Shown in pieces: positions 51,511 through 59,597 of a stretch of DNA of 64,000 nt. The stretch comes from Pedobacter sp. GTDB taxonomy: Bacteria; Bacteroidota; Bacteroidia; Sphingobacteriales; Sphingobacteriaceae. The position numbers and the translations under genes were made by a program. Positions within the stretch are counted from its first letter, which is position 1, and each line of letters starts with the position of its first letter. The notes beneath the pieces were generated by a model. That model did no database searches. It saw nothing but the letters and a program-made list of their open reading frames with translations, and was not told the origin of the DNA. Where the stretch lies: positions 1 to 64,000 of the forward strand of contig JAVHXV010000010.1 in the NCBI GenBank assembly GCA_031119475.1, given 5' to 3'.

Positions 51511-52446
51511 ATGAAATATAAAAATATATTGAGCTGTTTGTCTGTAACCTTGCTCCTATGGAGCTGTAAAAGCGGACCTTTTAACTTGATCAAGCCGGCA
51601 ACCCCGCATGAGCAATATGAGCGGAAACTGATCAATGCCGGACTTGACCGTTCGGCCATGGGTGCGGCCTGGTTAGCTACGGCACAACAAAGCCTACAAA
51701 AGGCACTTTTGATCACGGTCCCTTATCAGGAAAAAGGATATTTTGCAGCGGAGAAAATAGATGCTGCTACATTTAGATTTAAGCTTGTGAGAGGGGAAAA
51801 ACTGAAAATAGCACTTAACAAGAAACCTTCCGATGGATTTAAGATCTATATCGATCTGTGGTCGTATCAACAGGGGCAGCCCTTGAAGTTTGTGGCCACG
51901 GCCGATACACTCCTGAACCAGATGGAAGTGCCCATTGCAGAAACCGGGGATTACCTGCTGCGCCTACAGCCAGAATTGCTTGGTAGTGGCTCTTATGAAT
52001 TGATGATCAGTAAAGGGCCATCATTAGCAGCACCGTTAAAGACGATGAAAAGAAGCCAGATCCAAAGCTTTTATGGCGATGGCAGGGATGAGAATGCAAG
52101 AAAGCACGAAGGCGTTGATATTTTTGCGCCATTTAGGACTCCGGTAATAGCCGCTGCCCCTGGCGTAGTTACTGGTGTAAATATGAATAATTTGGGCGGC
52201 AAAGTCGTTTGGTTGCGGCCCGACCAACAAAATTTTACGCTCTATTACGCACATTTAGATGAACAACTGGTGCAGCAGGGACAAACCGTTGCAATAGGAG
52301 ATACCCTGGGACTGATGGGCAATACCGGAAATGCAAAGACCACACCCCCACACTTGCATTTTGGCATTTATACCAATAATGGCGCGATAGACCCATTCCC
52401 ATTTATCAATCCATCGCAACAGGAAGTCCCAAAAATCAACGTCTAA
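51511..52446 (+). CDS. M23 family peptidase lipoprotein, cut by an in-frame stop
   Basis: A 311-residue lipoprotein (lipobox LWSC, Cys19) with an N-terminal beta domain and an M23 metallopeptidase domain at about residues 195-300. Zinc ligands are in HEGVDIFAP and HLHFG, with a further His in YYAHLDE. Such enzymes cut peptidoglycan cross-bridges or peptides. The reading frame ends at TAA 52444-52446, but the same frame stays open beyond it and encodes two SH3-like domains that normally follow M23 in this type of protein. ATG 51511 is used; a TTG eleven codons upstream is less likely. Confidence 0.88.
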   Translation: MKYKNILSCLSVTLLLWSCKSGPFNLIKPATPHEQYERKLINAGLDRSAMGAAWLATAQQSLQKALLITVPYQEKGYFAAEKIDAATFRFKLVRGEKLKIALNKKPSDGFKIYIDLWSYQQGQPLKFVATADTLLNQMEVPIAETGDYLLRLQPELLGSGSYELMISKGPSLAAPLKTMKRSQIQSFYGDGRDENARKHEGVDIFAPFRTPVIAAAPGVVTGVNMNNLGGKVVWLRPDQQNFTLYYAHLDEQLVQQGQTVAIGDTLGLMGNTGNAKTTPPHLHFGIYTNNGAIDPFPFINPSQQEVPKINV

Positions 52447-52797
52447 ACTGAATGGCTGAACACCACCATCCGAACCATTGCCAATATTTCTTTTGGGGGA
52501 AAAATTTTGCTGCGTGGAACGGTGATGCAGGTCAGCGCAGCTTCTTCCAATGCCTATCGGGTCGTTTTGCCCGACGGTACGACCGGATTTATAGCCAGCA
52601 AGGCAATTTCCCCTACCACTACCGCTTTGAGCCGATACCAAGTAAAGGCGGCACAAGAAATTTTGGATAGGCCAAGCGACTCTGCTGCGGTTAAATCAAC
52701 TTTAAGATCAGGTCAAAAAGTGGAAGTCTTGGGAAGTTTTGACCATTATCAACTGGTCTTAACTGATGGAAATGAGGTGGGATGGGTGAGGAAGTAA
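52447..52797 (+). pseudogene. Detached SH3-like C-terminal part of the M23 protein
   Basis: After TAA 52444 the same frame reads 116 further sense codons to a stop at 52795-52797. They encode two SH3-like repeats, recognisable by VMQVSAASSNAYRVVLPDG, TTGFIASKAI and a second ending in GNEVGWVRK. Without a frameshift, a single nonsense codon separates the two parts. It is either a recent inactivating mutation, a sequencing or assembly error, translational readthrough, or a separately started protein (TTG 52507). The preserved frame suggests the break is recent. Confidence 0.75.
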
Positions 52798-52831
52798 AAA
52801 GCTAAAAGCGGAAAGCTTGATGCGAAAACGC
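52797..52831. repeat. Five-unit heptad array, GC family
   Basis: AAAAGCT, AAAAGCG and three decayed units in 7-base phase, beginning on the last base of the stop codon of the SH3 part. Confidence 0.65.
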
Positions 52832-52907
52832 TTGCCTGGTCCGAAAATAATTTTCGGAAAGGCCCAAAACCTAAGTCCAGCAAAATTTGACAAAAAAATT
52901 TTAAATG

Positions 52908-52921
52908 AATGAATATTCATT
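52908..52921. promoter_or_regulatory. TetR operator (perfect 14-base palindrome)
   Basis: AATGAATATTCATT is a perfect palindrome directly upstream of and touching the -7 element of the tetR gene. Size and position are those of an autoregulatory TetR operator. Confidence 0.7.
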
Positions 52922-52929
52922 TATATTTG
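52922..52929 (+). promoter_or_regulatory. -7 element of the tetR operon, leaderless start
   Basis: TATATTTG matches TAnnTTTG exactly. The ATG lies only 5 bases further on, at 52934, so the transcript would begin at or next to the start codon. No TTG is at the expected -33 spacing (the bases are TTT). Confidence 0.55.
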
Positions 52930-52933
52930 TGAC

Positions 52934-53524
52934 ATGCGAATTAGAGATGAGGAAAAAGTTAGCTTGGTCAAGCAAAAGGCGATAGAGGGCATTGTAGAAT
53001 ATGGCTTTGAGGGCTTTAGCATGAACAAACTGGCCAAGGCTTGTGAAATTTCGGTAGCGACACTTTATATTTATTTTAAGGGGAAGGACGATCTGATCAT
53101 CAGCATTGCCCGGGAGGAGGGAGATCGGATGGCTGCGGTCTTTATCGAGAATTTTCATCCCGACCTTTCTTTTGAAGAGGGAATGCGCATCCAATGGATC
53201 AACCGCTACCGTTATCTGCAGCAAAACCCCATTACTTATCTTTTTTTTGAGCAATTGCGAACTTCCTCTTATCAGGTCAGGTTTTTGGAAGACTTTATGG
53301 TCAAATTTAAAGTCGTCATCAGTGCTTTTATGCATAACGTAGTGAGCAGAGGCGAAATGAATGCCATGCCCCTGGAAGTATTCTGGTCTATTGCCTATGG
53401 TCCGCTTTACTCTTTGGTACGTTTTGATCAGGAAGGCCAGAGCATCGGCGGAAAGCCTTTTAAAATGTCAGACGAGGTTTTATGGCAAACATTTGGTCTG
53501 GTCATCAAAGCTTTAAAGAATTGA
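52934..53524 (+). CDS. TetR family transcriptional repressor
   Basis: A 196-residue regulator. The N-terminal helix-turn-helix reads GFSMNKLAKACEISVATLYI with the next bases of the family pattern (YFKGKDDL); the rest is a ligand-binding helical domain. It heads a tight operon with a small ferredoxin-like protein and an MFS exporter (gaps of 3 and 4 bases), so it most likely represses its own operon through the palindrome at 52908-52921 until a toxic compound binds. Confidence 0.93.
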   Translation: MRIRDEEKVSLVKQKAIEGIVEYGFEGFSMNKLAKACEISVATLYIYFKGKDDLIISIAREEGDRMAAVFIENFHPDLSFEEGMRIQWINRYRYLQQNPITYLFFEQLRTSSYQVRFLEDFMVKFKVVISAFMHNVVSRGEMNAMPLEVFWSIAYGPLYSLVRFDQEGQSIGGKPFKMSDEVLWQTFGLVIKALKN

Positions 53525-53527
53525 GCC

Positions 53528-53752
53528 GTGGAGAATTTTGACCATATACTTTTGTTCAGGACCGATATCGGCACCGAGGCTTGCAAGGAAAAGCTTAAAG
53601 CAATCCTCGATAGTTATGCCGGCATCGAGCAATGGAGTATTGACATGGATGATCTGGATTGTGTGCTGCGCATCATCTCCTACAGCATTACCCATCAGGA
53701 AATTATTGACTTAATAAACAAACACGGCTACTTTTGCTGCGAATTAACTTGA
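53528..53752 (+). CDS. Small HMA-like (ferredoxin-fold) protein
   Basis: 74 residues starting at GTG 53528. Predicted beta-alpha-beta-beta-alpha-beta order (HILLFRTDIG, CKEKLKAILDS, WSIDMDD, CVLRIISYS, IIDLINKHGY, CCELT) resembles heavy-metal-associated domains but lacks the CxxC metal loop at the usual place. It is placed between the repressor and exporter genes with gaps of 3 and 4 bases. The function is unknown; proteins of this kind are common in Bacteroidota. Confidence 0.78.
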   Translation: MENFDHILLFRTDIGTEACKEKLKAILDSYAGIEQWSIDMDDLDCVLRIISYSITHQEIIDLINKHGYFCCELT

Positions 53753-53756
53753 TCTC

Positions 53757-54977
53757 ATGAAACCACAACAAGAAGTGATCCCTTTTACCGGCTACCAGAA
53801 ATTGGTTATTTTTCTATTGGCCATTACACAGTTTACGGTCATCCTCGATTTTATGGTCATGTCGCCATTGGGCGATATGTTGATGAAATCCTTATCTCTC
53901 AAACCTGCAGATTTTGGCATTGCCGTATCGGCCTACGCCATTTGTGCGGGAATTTCTGGACTCCTTACTGCCGGATTTGCCGACAAATTTGACAGGAAAA
54001 AGCTCTTGTTATTTTTTTATATCGGATTTATTGGGGGCACCATTTTCTGTGGCCTGTCACAGACTTATGTTCAATTGTTGGTGGCCAGGATCATTACTGG
54101 TCTGTTCGGCGGTGTTATTGGTTCGATTTCATTGGCGATTGTTGCCGATCTGTTTAGCCTACAGCAACGCGGCCGGGTAATGGGGTTCATTTCGATGGGA
54201 TTTGGCGCGAGCCAGGTGCTTGGCGTGCCCATTGGATTATATCTGGCCAACTTATGGAGTTGGGAAGCCACTTTTTTGATGGTTGCTGCACTAGGCGTGA
54301 TCATTACCGTCATCATTTTATTCAAGCTGAAACCTGTAACCGACCACCTGGCGGTTCAGCGAGACAAATCGGTCATTGTCCATCTTTGGCATGCGCTGAC
54401 TAATAAACGTCACAGGGTAGGTTTTACCGCTACAGCATTGTTATCAATCGGTGGCTTTATGATGATGCCCTTCGGCAGCGCCTTCGCCATCAACAACCTT
54501 AAGGTTACCTATCAGCAACTGCCCTTGCTGTTTATGATTTCTGGAGTAAGTTCGTTATTGGTGATGCCGCTGATCGGCCGATTGAGCGACCGGATCAATA
54601 AGTTCAGGATTTTTGCCATCGCTTCGGTGTGGATGATGATCATGTGCGTGGTCTATACCAATTTGGGCGAAACACCTTTTTGGATCGTCGTCATCCTCAA
54701 TGTTTTGATGATGATCGGTGTAATGAGCAGGATGGTGCCATCTTCAGCACTCACCAGTGCCATTCCATCCCTTGAAGACCGTGGAGCCTTCATGAGCATC
54801 AACTCTTCGCTCCAGCAGTTTGCAGGAGGCATCGCCGCGGCAGTTTCAGGAATGATCGTTGTACAGGAAACCAAATACAGTCCGTTGGAAAACTACAACC
54901 TGGTCGGATATGTCATTGTGGTCATCTCCCTGATCAGTATCTTCCTCATGTACCGCGTTAGCAAATTGGCAGATTAA
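53757..54977 (+). CDS. MFS drug-exporter-like permease (DHA1 group)
   Basis: A 406-residue inner-membrane transporter with about 12 membrane helices. The loop between helices 2 and 3 reads GFADKFDRKKLL, and the helix-4/5 region contains a DHA-type pattern (GRVMGFISMGFGASQVLGVP). It is the third gene of a TetR-controlled operon, which suggests proton-driven efflux of a toxic compound. The substrate is unknown. No outer-membrane or fusion-protein partner is encoded beside it. Confidence 0.9.
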   Translation: MKPQQEVIPFTGYQKLVIFLLAITQFTVILDFMVMSPLGDMLMKSLSLKPADFGIAVSAYAICAGISGLLTAGFADKFDRKKLLLFFYIGFIGGTIFCGLSQTYVQLLVARIITGLFGGVIGSISLAIVADLFSLQQRGRVMGFISMGFGASQVLGVPIGLYLANLWSWEATFLMVAALGVIITVIILFKLKPVTDHLAVQRDKSVIVHLWHALTNKRHRVGFTATALLSIGGFMMMPFGSAFAINNLKVTYQQLPLLFMISGVSSLLVMPLIGRLSDRINKFRIFAIASVWMMIMCVVYTNLGETPFWIVVILNVLMMIGVMSRMVPSSALTSAIPSLEDRGAFMSINSSLQQFAGGIAAAVSGMIVVQETKYSPLENYNLVGYVIVVISLISIFLMYRVSKLAD

Positions 54978-55018
54978 CATTTTAAAAGCTAAATCTTAAG
55001 AAAACCTTAAAGAAAGTA

Positions 55019-55040
55019 ATTTCATTTTTTTCGATTACCT
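55019..55040. promoter_or_regulatory. 22-base element shared with 3408-3429
   Basis: Same string as at 3408, with one base changed. It lies between the MFS exporter gene and the histidine kinase gene. Confidence 0.4.
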
Positions 55041-55146
55041 AATTGGTAGTTCCATCCTAAAGAATGAACAAGATTTTTCATGCGCCATATCCTGAATATG
55101 GATACCTTCGAATTCGATAAGGAATTGAATTTCAAAAGGTAACCAT

Positions 55147-56229
55147 ATGATTTTTCGCTTCTCAATTCATTTTTTTAATCATTGGTTTTACAATAGAACT
55201 ATTGGTAAAATTAGTTGCTTTGTAATTAAGAAAACATCATTTTTTAATGTGTTTCAACTTAGTTTTTCGCAACAGCTCCTGGTGCAAAAATCGGCCCTGC
55301 CAGATTTGGGCTGGAGAAGTGTGGGTTCAACGGGTATGCACGGTTTTCAGCTATTCTATATGAGCATTACCCTACTATTGGCCTTGTTCTCGATCTGTCT
55401 GGAAGTCGCCTTGTCCAGAAATGCAAAAGTGGTGAAAAGGCACAACGAAGCACTCCTGCTCAACAATAAGGTCATGATCAAGCAGAACTTCGACCTCCAG
55501 CAGACGTTAAAGGCATTGGAAGACAGTCGGGAAGACAATAGGAAGATGTTCCAGGTCATCGCCCACGATCTTCGGAGCCCAATGGCGGCAATTGTAGGCC
55601 TATCAGGTTTTATGGTTGATGAAAATAAACTTGCAGAAGAGGATATGGAAGTGATCAGGCTGGTGCATACTTCAGGTGTCGACTCGCTAAAATTCATCAA
55701 TGGCATCTTGGACAGGGAAGGCCGCCTGAATGAAAACACGCTGCAGCGCATTGACCTCTATGCATTGTTGTTCTATTGCATTGAACAGCTCAAATACAAA
55801 GCGCAGGAAAAAGGGCAACAGATCTTGTTGGAAGGCAGGCCCTGCATCGAACTGAACATCAATCGGGAGAAACTCTGGCGTGTGATCCACAACCTGATTT
55901 CGAATGCACTGAAATTCAGTCCGGAGAAAAGTCTCGTTGTAGTAGGACTGGAGCTCATCCCCCAATGGGCCGTGATATCGATCAAAGATGAAGGAATAGG
56001 CATACCTGAAGAGTTGAGAGATAAAATCTTTAACCTGACCGCAGAATGCAAACGGGAAGGCACGGCAGGCGAAAAGTCCTTTGGGATGGGATTGGCCATT
56101 GCCAAACAGATGATCGAAGCCCATCAGGGAAAGCTGACTTTTAAAAGCGAGGTCGGAAAGGGCACCACTTTTTTGATTTCATTGCCTGTTGATCATTTAC
56201 CTGCAGGACAATTTTTGAGTTGCGATTAA
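55147..56229 (+). CDS. Sensor histidine kinase
   Basis: Up to 360 residues. One or two hydrophobic stretches (about 65-88) precede a coiled helix (about 95-135), a HisKA domain with phosphoacceptor His in VIAHDLRSPMAAIVG, and HATPase_c with N-box NLISNALKFS, DEGIGIP and GMGLAIAKQM. The first 60 residues, from ATG 55147, are A/T-rich and unlike a signal-input domain; ATG 55336 may be the true start, or the N-terminal sensor part may have been lost. There is no adjacent response regulator, so it is an orphan kinase. Confidence 0.83.
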   Translation: MIFRFSIHFFNHWFYNRTIGKISCFVIKKTSFFNVFQLSFSQQLLVQKSALPDLGWRSVGSTGMHGFQLFYMSITLLLALFSICLEVALSRNAKVVKRHNEALLLNNKVMIKQNFDLQQTLKALEDSREDNRKMFQVIAHDLRSPMAAIVGLSGFMVDENKLAEEDMEVIRLVHTSGVDSLKFINGILDREGRLNENTLQRIDLYALLFYCIEQLKYKAQEKGQQILLEGRPCIELNINREKLWRVIHNLISNALKFSPEKSLVVVGLELIPQWAVISIKDEGIGIPEELRDKIFNLTAECKREGTAGEKSFGMGLAIAKQMIEAHQGKLTFKSEVGKGTTFLISLPVDHLPAGQFLSCD

Positions 56230-56276
56230 TCCTTCACCAAATTATCTTGTCATAGATATGTAAACGACCTAAGGAC

Positions 56277-58217
56277 ATGAAAAAAATACAACGTTGCTAT
56301 CTTTTCCTATCTGCATTTGTTTTTGCAATCGTCTGTTCTTCTTTTGTGAGGTACAAGCAGGATGAGAAAATCTTGTTGCCTTACCAAAAGGCAGGTTTAA
56401 CTCCCCAGCAGGCTGCGGCACATCTGCTCAACAGATTTACCTATGGTGCCAAGGAAGGCGATGTAGATCGTGTGGTGAAAATGGGACTGGATAAATGGCT
56501 CGAACAGCAATTGGATGGAACCATTGAAGACGAAGCATTGAACGGCATGTTAAGTAAGCTGGATGCGATTAACCTGACCAATACCGAAGTAGAAAATATC
56601 TATCCAAGAAACGCGCAGCTGGTAAGGTTTGCTGTGCGCGATGGAGTGATACCCAAAGACTCGGTGAACAACGCAAAGGGCAAAGGATATAGGGATCAGC
56701 TTGCGGCCTACATGCAACAGAAAGGATATAAGCCACAACAGGATTTATATAGGCAGTTTATCAATCAGAAAATTTTGAGGGCTACCTATAGCAATAACCA
56801 GTTGAGGGAGTTGATGACCGATTTTTGGTTCAACCATTTTAATGTTTCTTTGAGCAAAAACCAATGTGCGTCCTTTATTCCGGCGTATGAACGCGATGTG
56901 ATCAGGCCAAATGTTTTCGGCAAGTTTGAGAACTTATTGTTGGCCACGGCAAAATCGCCAGCGATGCTGATGTACTTGGACAACTTTACCAGCGCTGGTA
57001 CGAACGATCCCATGTTGGCCAACACCATGGAAATGGAAAATCAGCCCAAAAAAGGCCGACCTAAGCTACAACAGGCAAAAAACCAAAAAGGTAAACAAGG
57101 GCTGAATGAAAATTATGCCCGCGAGGTGATGGAACTGCATACTTTGGGTGTTGATGGCGGATATACCCAAAGTGATGTAACACAGGCTGCACGGGTATTG
57201 ACCGGATGGACCATTGCTCCAATGGGCGAAAATGGCTACGGCGCCGCCATAAAAAAAGTACTGGACAATGCGGGTGCTGAAAATTTGCGCAAACGCGGAT
57301 TTGTGAGAGATGGCGATTTCCTTTTTGCGGTAAACCGACATGATAATGGCGAAAAAACTGTATTGGGCAGAAAATTTCCTGCTGGAGGAGGCTATGAAGA
57401 AGGTGTGGCTTTGCTGCAGATGTTGGCCCACCACCAGTCTACCGCAAAATTTATTTCAAAGAAATTGGCCATCCGCTTTGTAAGCGATAATCCGCCGCAA
57501 ACGTTGATTGATAAAATGGCAAAAACATTTTCATCGACCAATGGAGACCTCAAAAGTGTGATGGTCACCATGGCAAGCGCACCTGAATTCTGGTCGGCCG
57601 ATGCCCTTCGTGAAAAAACAAAATCTCCCTTCGAACTGGCCATCAGCGCGGTAAGGAGCTTGAATGCAACGGTTACACAGCCTTATCAATTGTATACTTG
57701 GATCAATAAAATGGGCCAACAGATGTATTATTATCAGGCGCCGACAGGATTTCCAGATCGTGGGCAATATTGGATCAATACGGGCTCACTGCTCAACCGC
57801 ATGAATTTCGGATTGGCATTGGCCTCTAAAAGAATCCCGGGCGTTAGCTTTAACCTGGCCGCTATGAACAATAACCACGAGCCAGAAAGCGCAGAGGCCG
57901 CGCTGGCCATCTATAGCCGCCTGATCATGCCAGAAAGAAAATTGGATGCTACGATCGAACGCTTGAAACCTTTGCTGAATAATCCAGATCTGGAAGAAAA
58001 GGTAGCCAAGGCTGCAGAGCGTACAGCACCACCCCAACAAATGAATACCATGGTCAATGAAGATGCAAATATCATGGAAGCAGGCAAAGGACAACAAAAG
58101 AACAAGGGAAAGAAAGCCCTCGTCAATGCCCAACCAGTGCAGGCAAAGGGTACCAATACCATGTTGGCGCAGGTTGTTGGCGTAATTATCGGTTCACCAG
58201 AATTTCAACGTAAATAA
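56277..58217 (+). CDS. DUF1800 family protein
   Basis: A 646-residue exported protein of the DUF1800 family, whose members are encoded beside DUF1501 proteins in many environmental bacteria. The sequence AAAHLLNRFTYGAKEGDVDRV near residue 45 and the motifs NQLRELMTDFWFNHFNV, NENYAREVMELHTLGV and LTGWTI are typical. Residues about 580-620 are rich in Lys, Gln and Asn. The function is unknown; a role in surface structure or secretion has been suggested elsewhere. The DUF1501 gene starts 7 bases after it. Confidence 0.93.
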   Translation: MKKIQRCYLFLSAFVFAIVCSSFVRYKQDEKILLPYQKAGLTPQQAAAHLLNRFTYGAKEGDVDRVVKMGLDKWLEQQLDGTIEDEALNGMLSKLDAINLTNTEVENIYPRNAQLVRFAVRDGVIPKDSVNNAKGKGYRDQLAAYMQQKGYKPQQDLYRQFINQKILRATYSNNQLRELMTDFWFNHFNVSLSKNQCASFIPAYERDVIRPNVFGKFENLLLATAKSPAMLMYLDNFTSAGTNDPMLANTMEMENQPKKGRPKLQQAKNQKGKQGLNENYAREVMELHTLGVDGGYTQSDVTQAARVLTGWTIAPMGENGYGAAIKKVLDNAGAENLRKRGFVRDGDFLFAVNRHDNGEKTVLGRKFPAGGGYEEGVALLQMLAHHQSTAKFISKKLAIRFVSDNPPQTLIDKMAKTFSSTNGDLKSVMVTMASAPEFWSADALREKTKSPFELAISAVRSLNATVTQPYQLYTWINKMGQQMYYYQAPTGFPDRGQYWINTGSLLNRMNFGLALASKRIPGVSFNLAAMNNNHEPESAEAALAIYSRLIMPERKLDATIERLKPLLNNPDLEEKVAKAAERTAPPQQMNTMVNEDANIMEAGKGQQKNKGKKALVNAQPVQAKGTNTMLAQVVGVIIGSPEFQRK

Positions 58218-58224
58218 ACTTATC

Positions 58225-59496
58225 ATGACATCAAGAAGAGGATTTATCAAAGCTGGGGGATTGGCCCTATTCGGAATTGGTTTAGGCGGCATTCCAGGCT
58301 TTTTGACTGATGCAGTTGCCGGAACCACTACACCTGGATTGTTTAAGCGCAAAAAGATTCTGGTCTGCATCTTTCAGCGGGGGGCAATGGATGGCCTAAT
58401 GGCCGTAACGCCATTTACCGACCAATACTTAAAAGCTGCACGTCCGACATTGTTCATGTCGGCGGCGCAAGGTGGAAAAAATAAGCCTTTGATCGATCTT
58501 GATGGAAAATTTGGCCTCCACCCGGCCATGAGTGCTTTCGAACCGATGTTCCGCGAAAAAAGAATGGCCATTGTACATGGTATCGGCTCGCCAAACAACA
58601 CCCGCTCGCATTTTGATGCTCAGGACTTTATGGAATCGGGGACACCATTTAAGAAAGGAACAGAAAGTGGTTGGCTGAACAGGGCAGTTGGGCTACTTGG
58701 CCACGATGCCGCAACCACTCCGTTTCAGGGCGTTAGCTTAACCTCATCACTCCCACGTTCTTTCTATGGAGACCATCCGGCAGTTGCCATCCGCAACCTG
58801 GCCGATTTTAATATTCAATTGCGCGGAAACCAGGCCGGTGCAACCATGGCCGCCAAAAGCTTTGAGGACCTATATGACCAGACTTCATCTGGACTGCTCA
58901 AAAATACCGGAAAGGAAAGTTTTGATGCCATAAAAATGCTCCAAAAAATAGATTCGAAAAGTTATACGCCAGAAAATAATGTCGTTTATCCGAATACTGC
59001 GCTTGGAAATTCATTGAAACAGATCGCCCAATTGATCAAGATGGATGTAGGCATGGAAGTGGCATTCGCCGAATCTGGAGGTTGGGACACCCATTTTAAC
59101 CAAGGCACTGAGAATGGAATTTTTGCGAGGAACGTAAATGACCTGAGTTCATGTATCATGGCCTTCTGGAACGATATGGCCAGGTACCAGGACGATGTTA
59201 CCGTAATGACCATGACCGAGTTTGGACGTACCGTTGCCCAAAATGGTACCGGTGGAACCGATCACGGCCGTGCTTCATGTAATTTCATCTTAGGAAATGA
59301 TGTAAACGGCGGATTGGTACATGGCACCGTAAATCCATTGTCTAAAGAAAACCTGGAAGATGGCCGCGACTTGGCCGTAACTACCGATTTCAGAAGCGTA
59401 TTCAGTGAAGTGGCCGATAGACATCTGGGTATCCATAACGATAAGATTTTGTTCCCTGATTGGAATGGGAAGCAGATTGGGGTAATGAAGGGCTAA
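58225..59496 (+). CDS. DUF1501 family protein with Tat signal
   Basis: A 423-residue exported protein. The N-terminus MTSRRGFIKAGGLALFG is a twin-arginine (Tat) signal, so it should be exported folded. Family motifs are FQRGAMDGL, FGLHPAM, SHFDAQDFME, GGWDTHFNQG and MTEFGRTVAQNG, resembling the alkaline-phosphatase superfamily. It is the constant partner of DUF1800 and follows it after 7 bases. Its activity is not established. Confidence 0.93.
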   Translation: MTSRRGFIKAGGLALFGIGLGGIPGFLTDAVAGTTTPGLFKRKKILVCIFQRGAMDGLMAVTPFTDQYLKAARPTLFMSAAQGGKNKPLIDLDGKFGLHPAMSAFEPMFREKRMAIVHGIGSPNNTRSHFDAQDFMESGTPFKKGTESGWLNRAVGLLGHDAATTPFQGVSLTSSLPRSFYGDHPAVAIRNLADFNIQLRGNQAGATMAAKSFEDLYDQTSSGLLKNTGKESFDAIKMLQKIDSKSYTPENNVVYPNTALGNSLKQIAQLIKMDVGMEVAFAESGGWDTHFNQGTENGIFARNVNDLSSCIMAFWNDMARYQDDVTVMTMTEFGRTVAQNGTGGTDHGRASCNFILGNDVNGGLVHGTVNPLSKENLEDGRDLAVTTDFRSVFSEVADRHLGIHNDKILFPDWNGKQIGVMKG

Positions 59497-59540
59497 TCAT
59501 ATTTCCAAACAAAGATGTTACCGAGCGTGATTTGAGCTTT

Positions 59541-59572
59541 TTTGTTGGAATTGCCTTAAAACCTTATCTTTC
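59541..59572 (+). promoter_or_regulatory. Promoter of the M28 peptidase gene
   Basis: TTTG (59541-59544), exactly 20 bases, then TATCTTTC (59565-59572), one mismatch from TAnnTTTG. Transcription would begin near 59579, which supports ATG 59598 as start and excludes the open frame that reaches back into the DUF1501 gene. Confidence 0.7.
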
Positions 59573-59597
59573 GCCTTTAAACCCTAAAAGGCAAAAC

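Noticed and set aside
52447..52797. Independent gene starting at TTG 52507
   Set aside because: The frame is continuous with the M23 gene and the domains are its usual C-terminal partners, so a broken gene is the simpler explanation.
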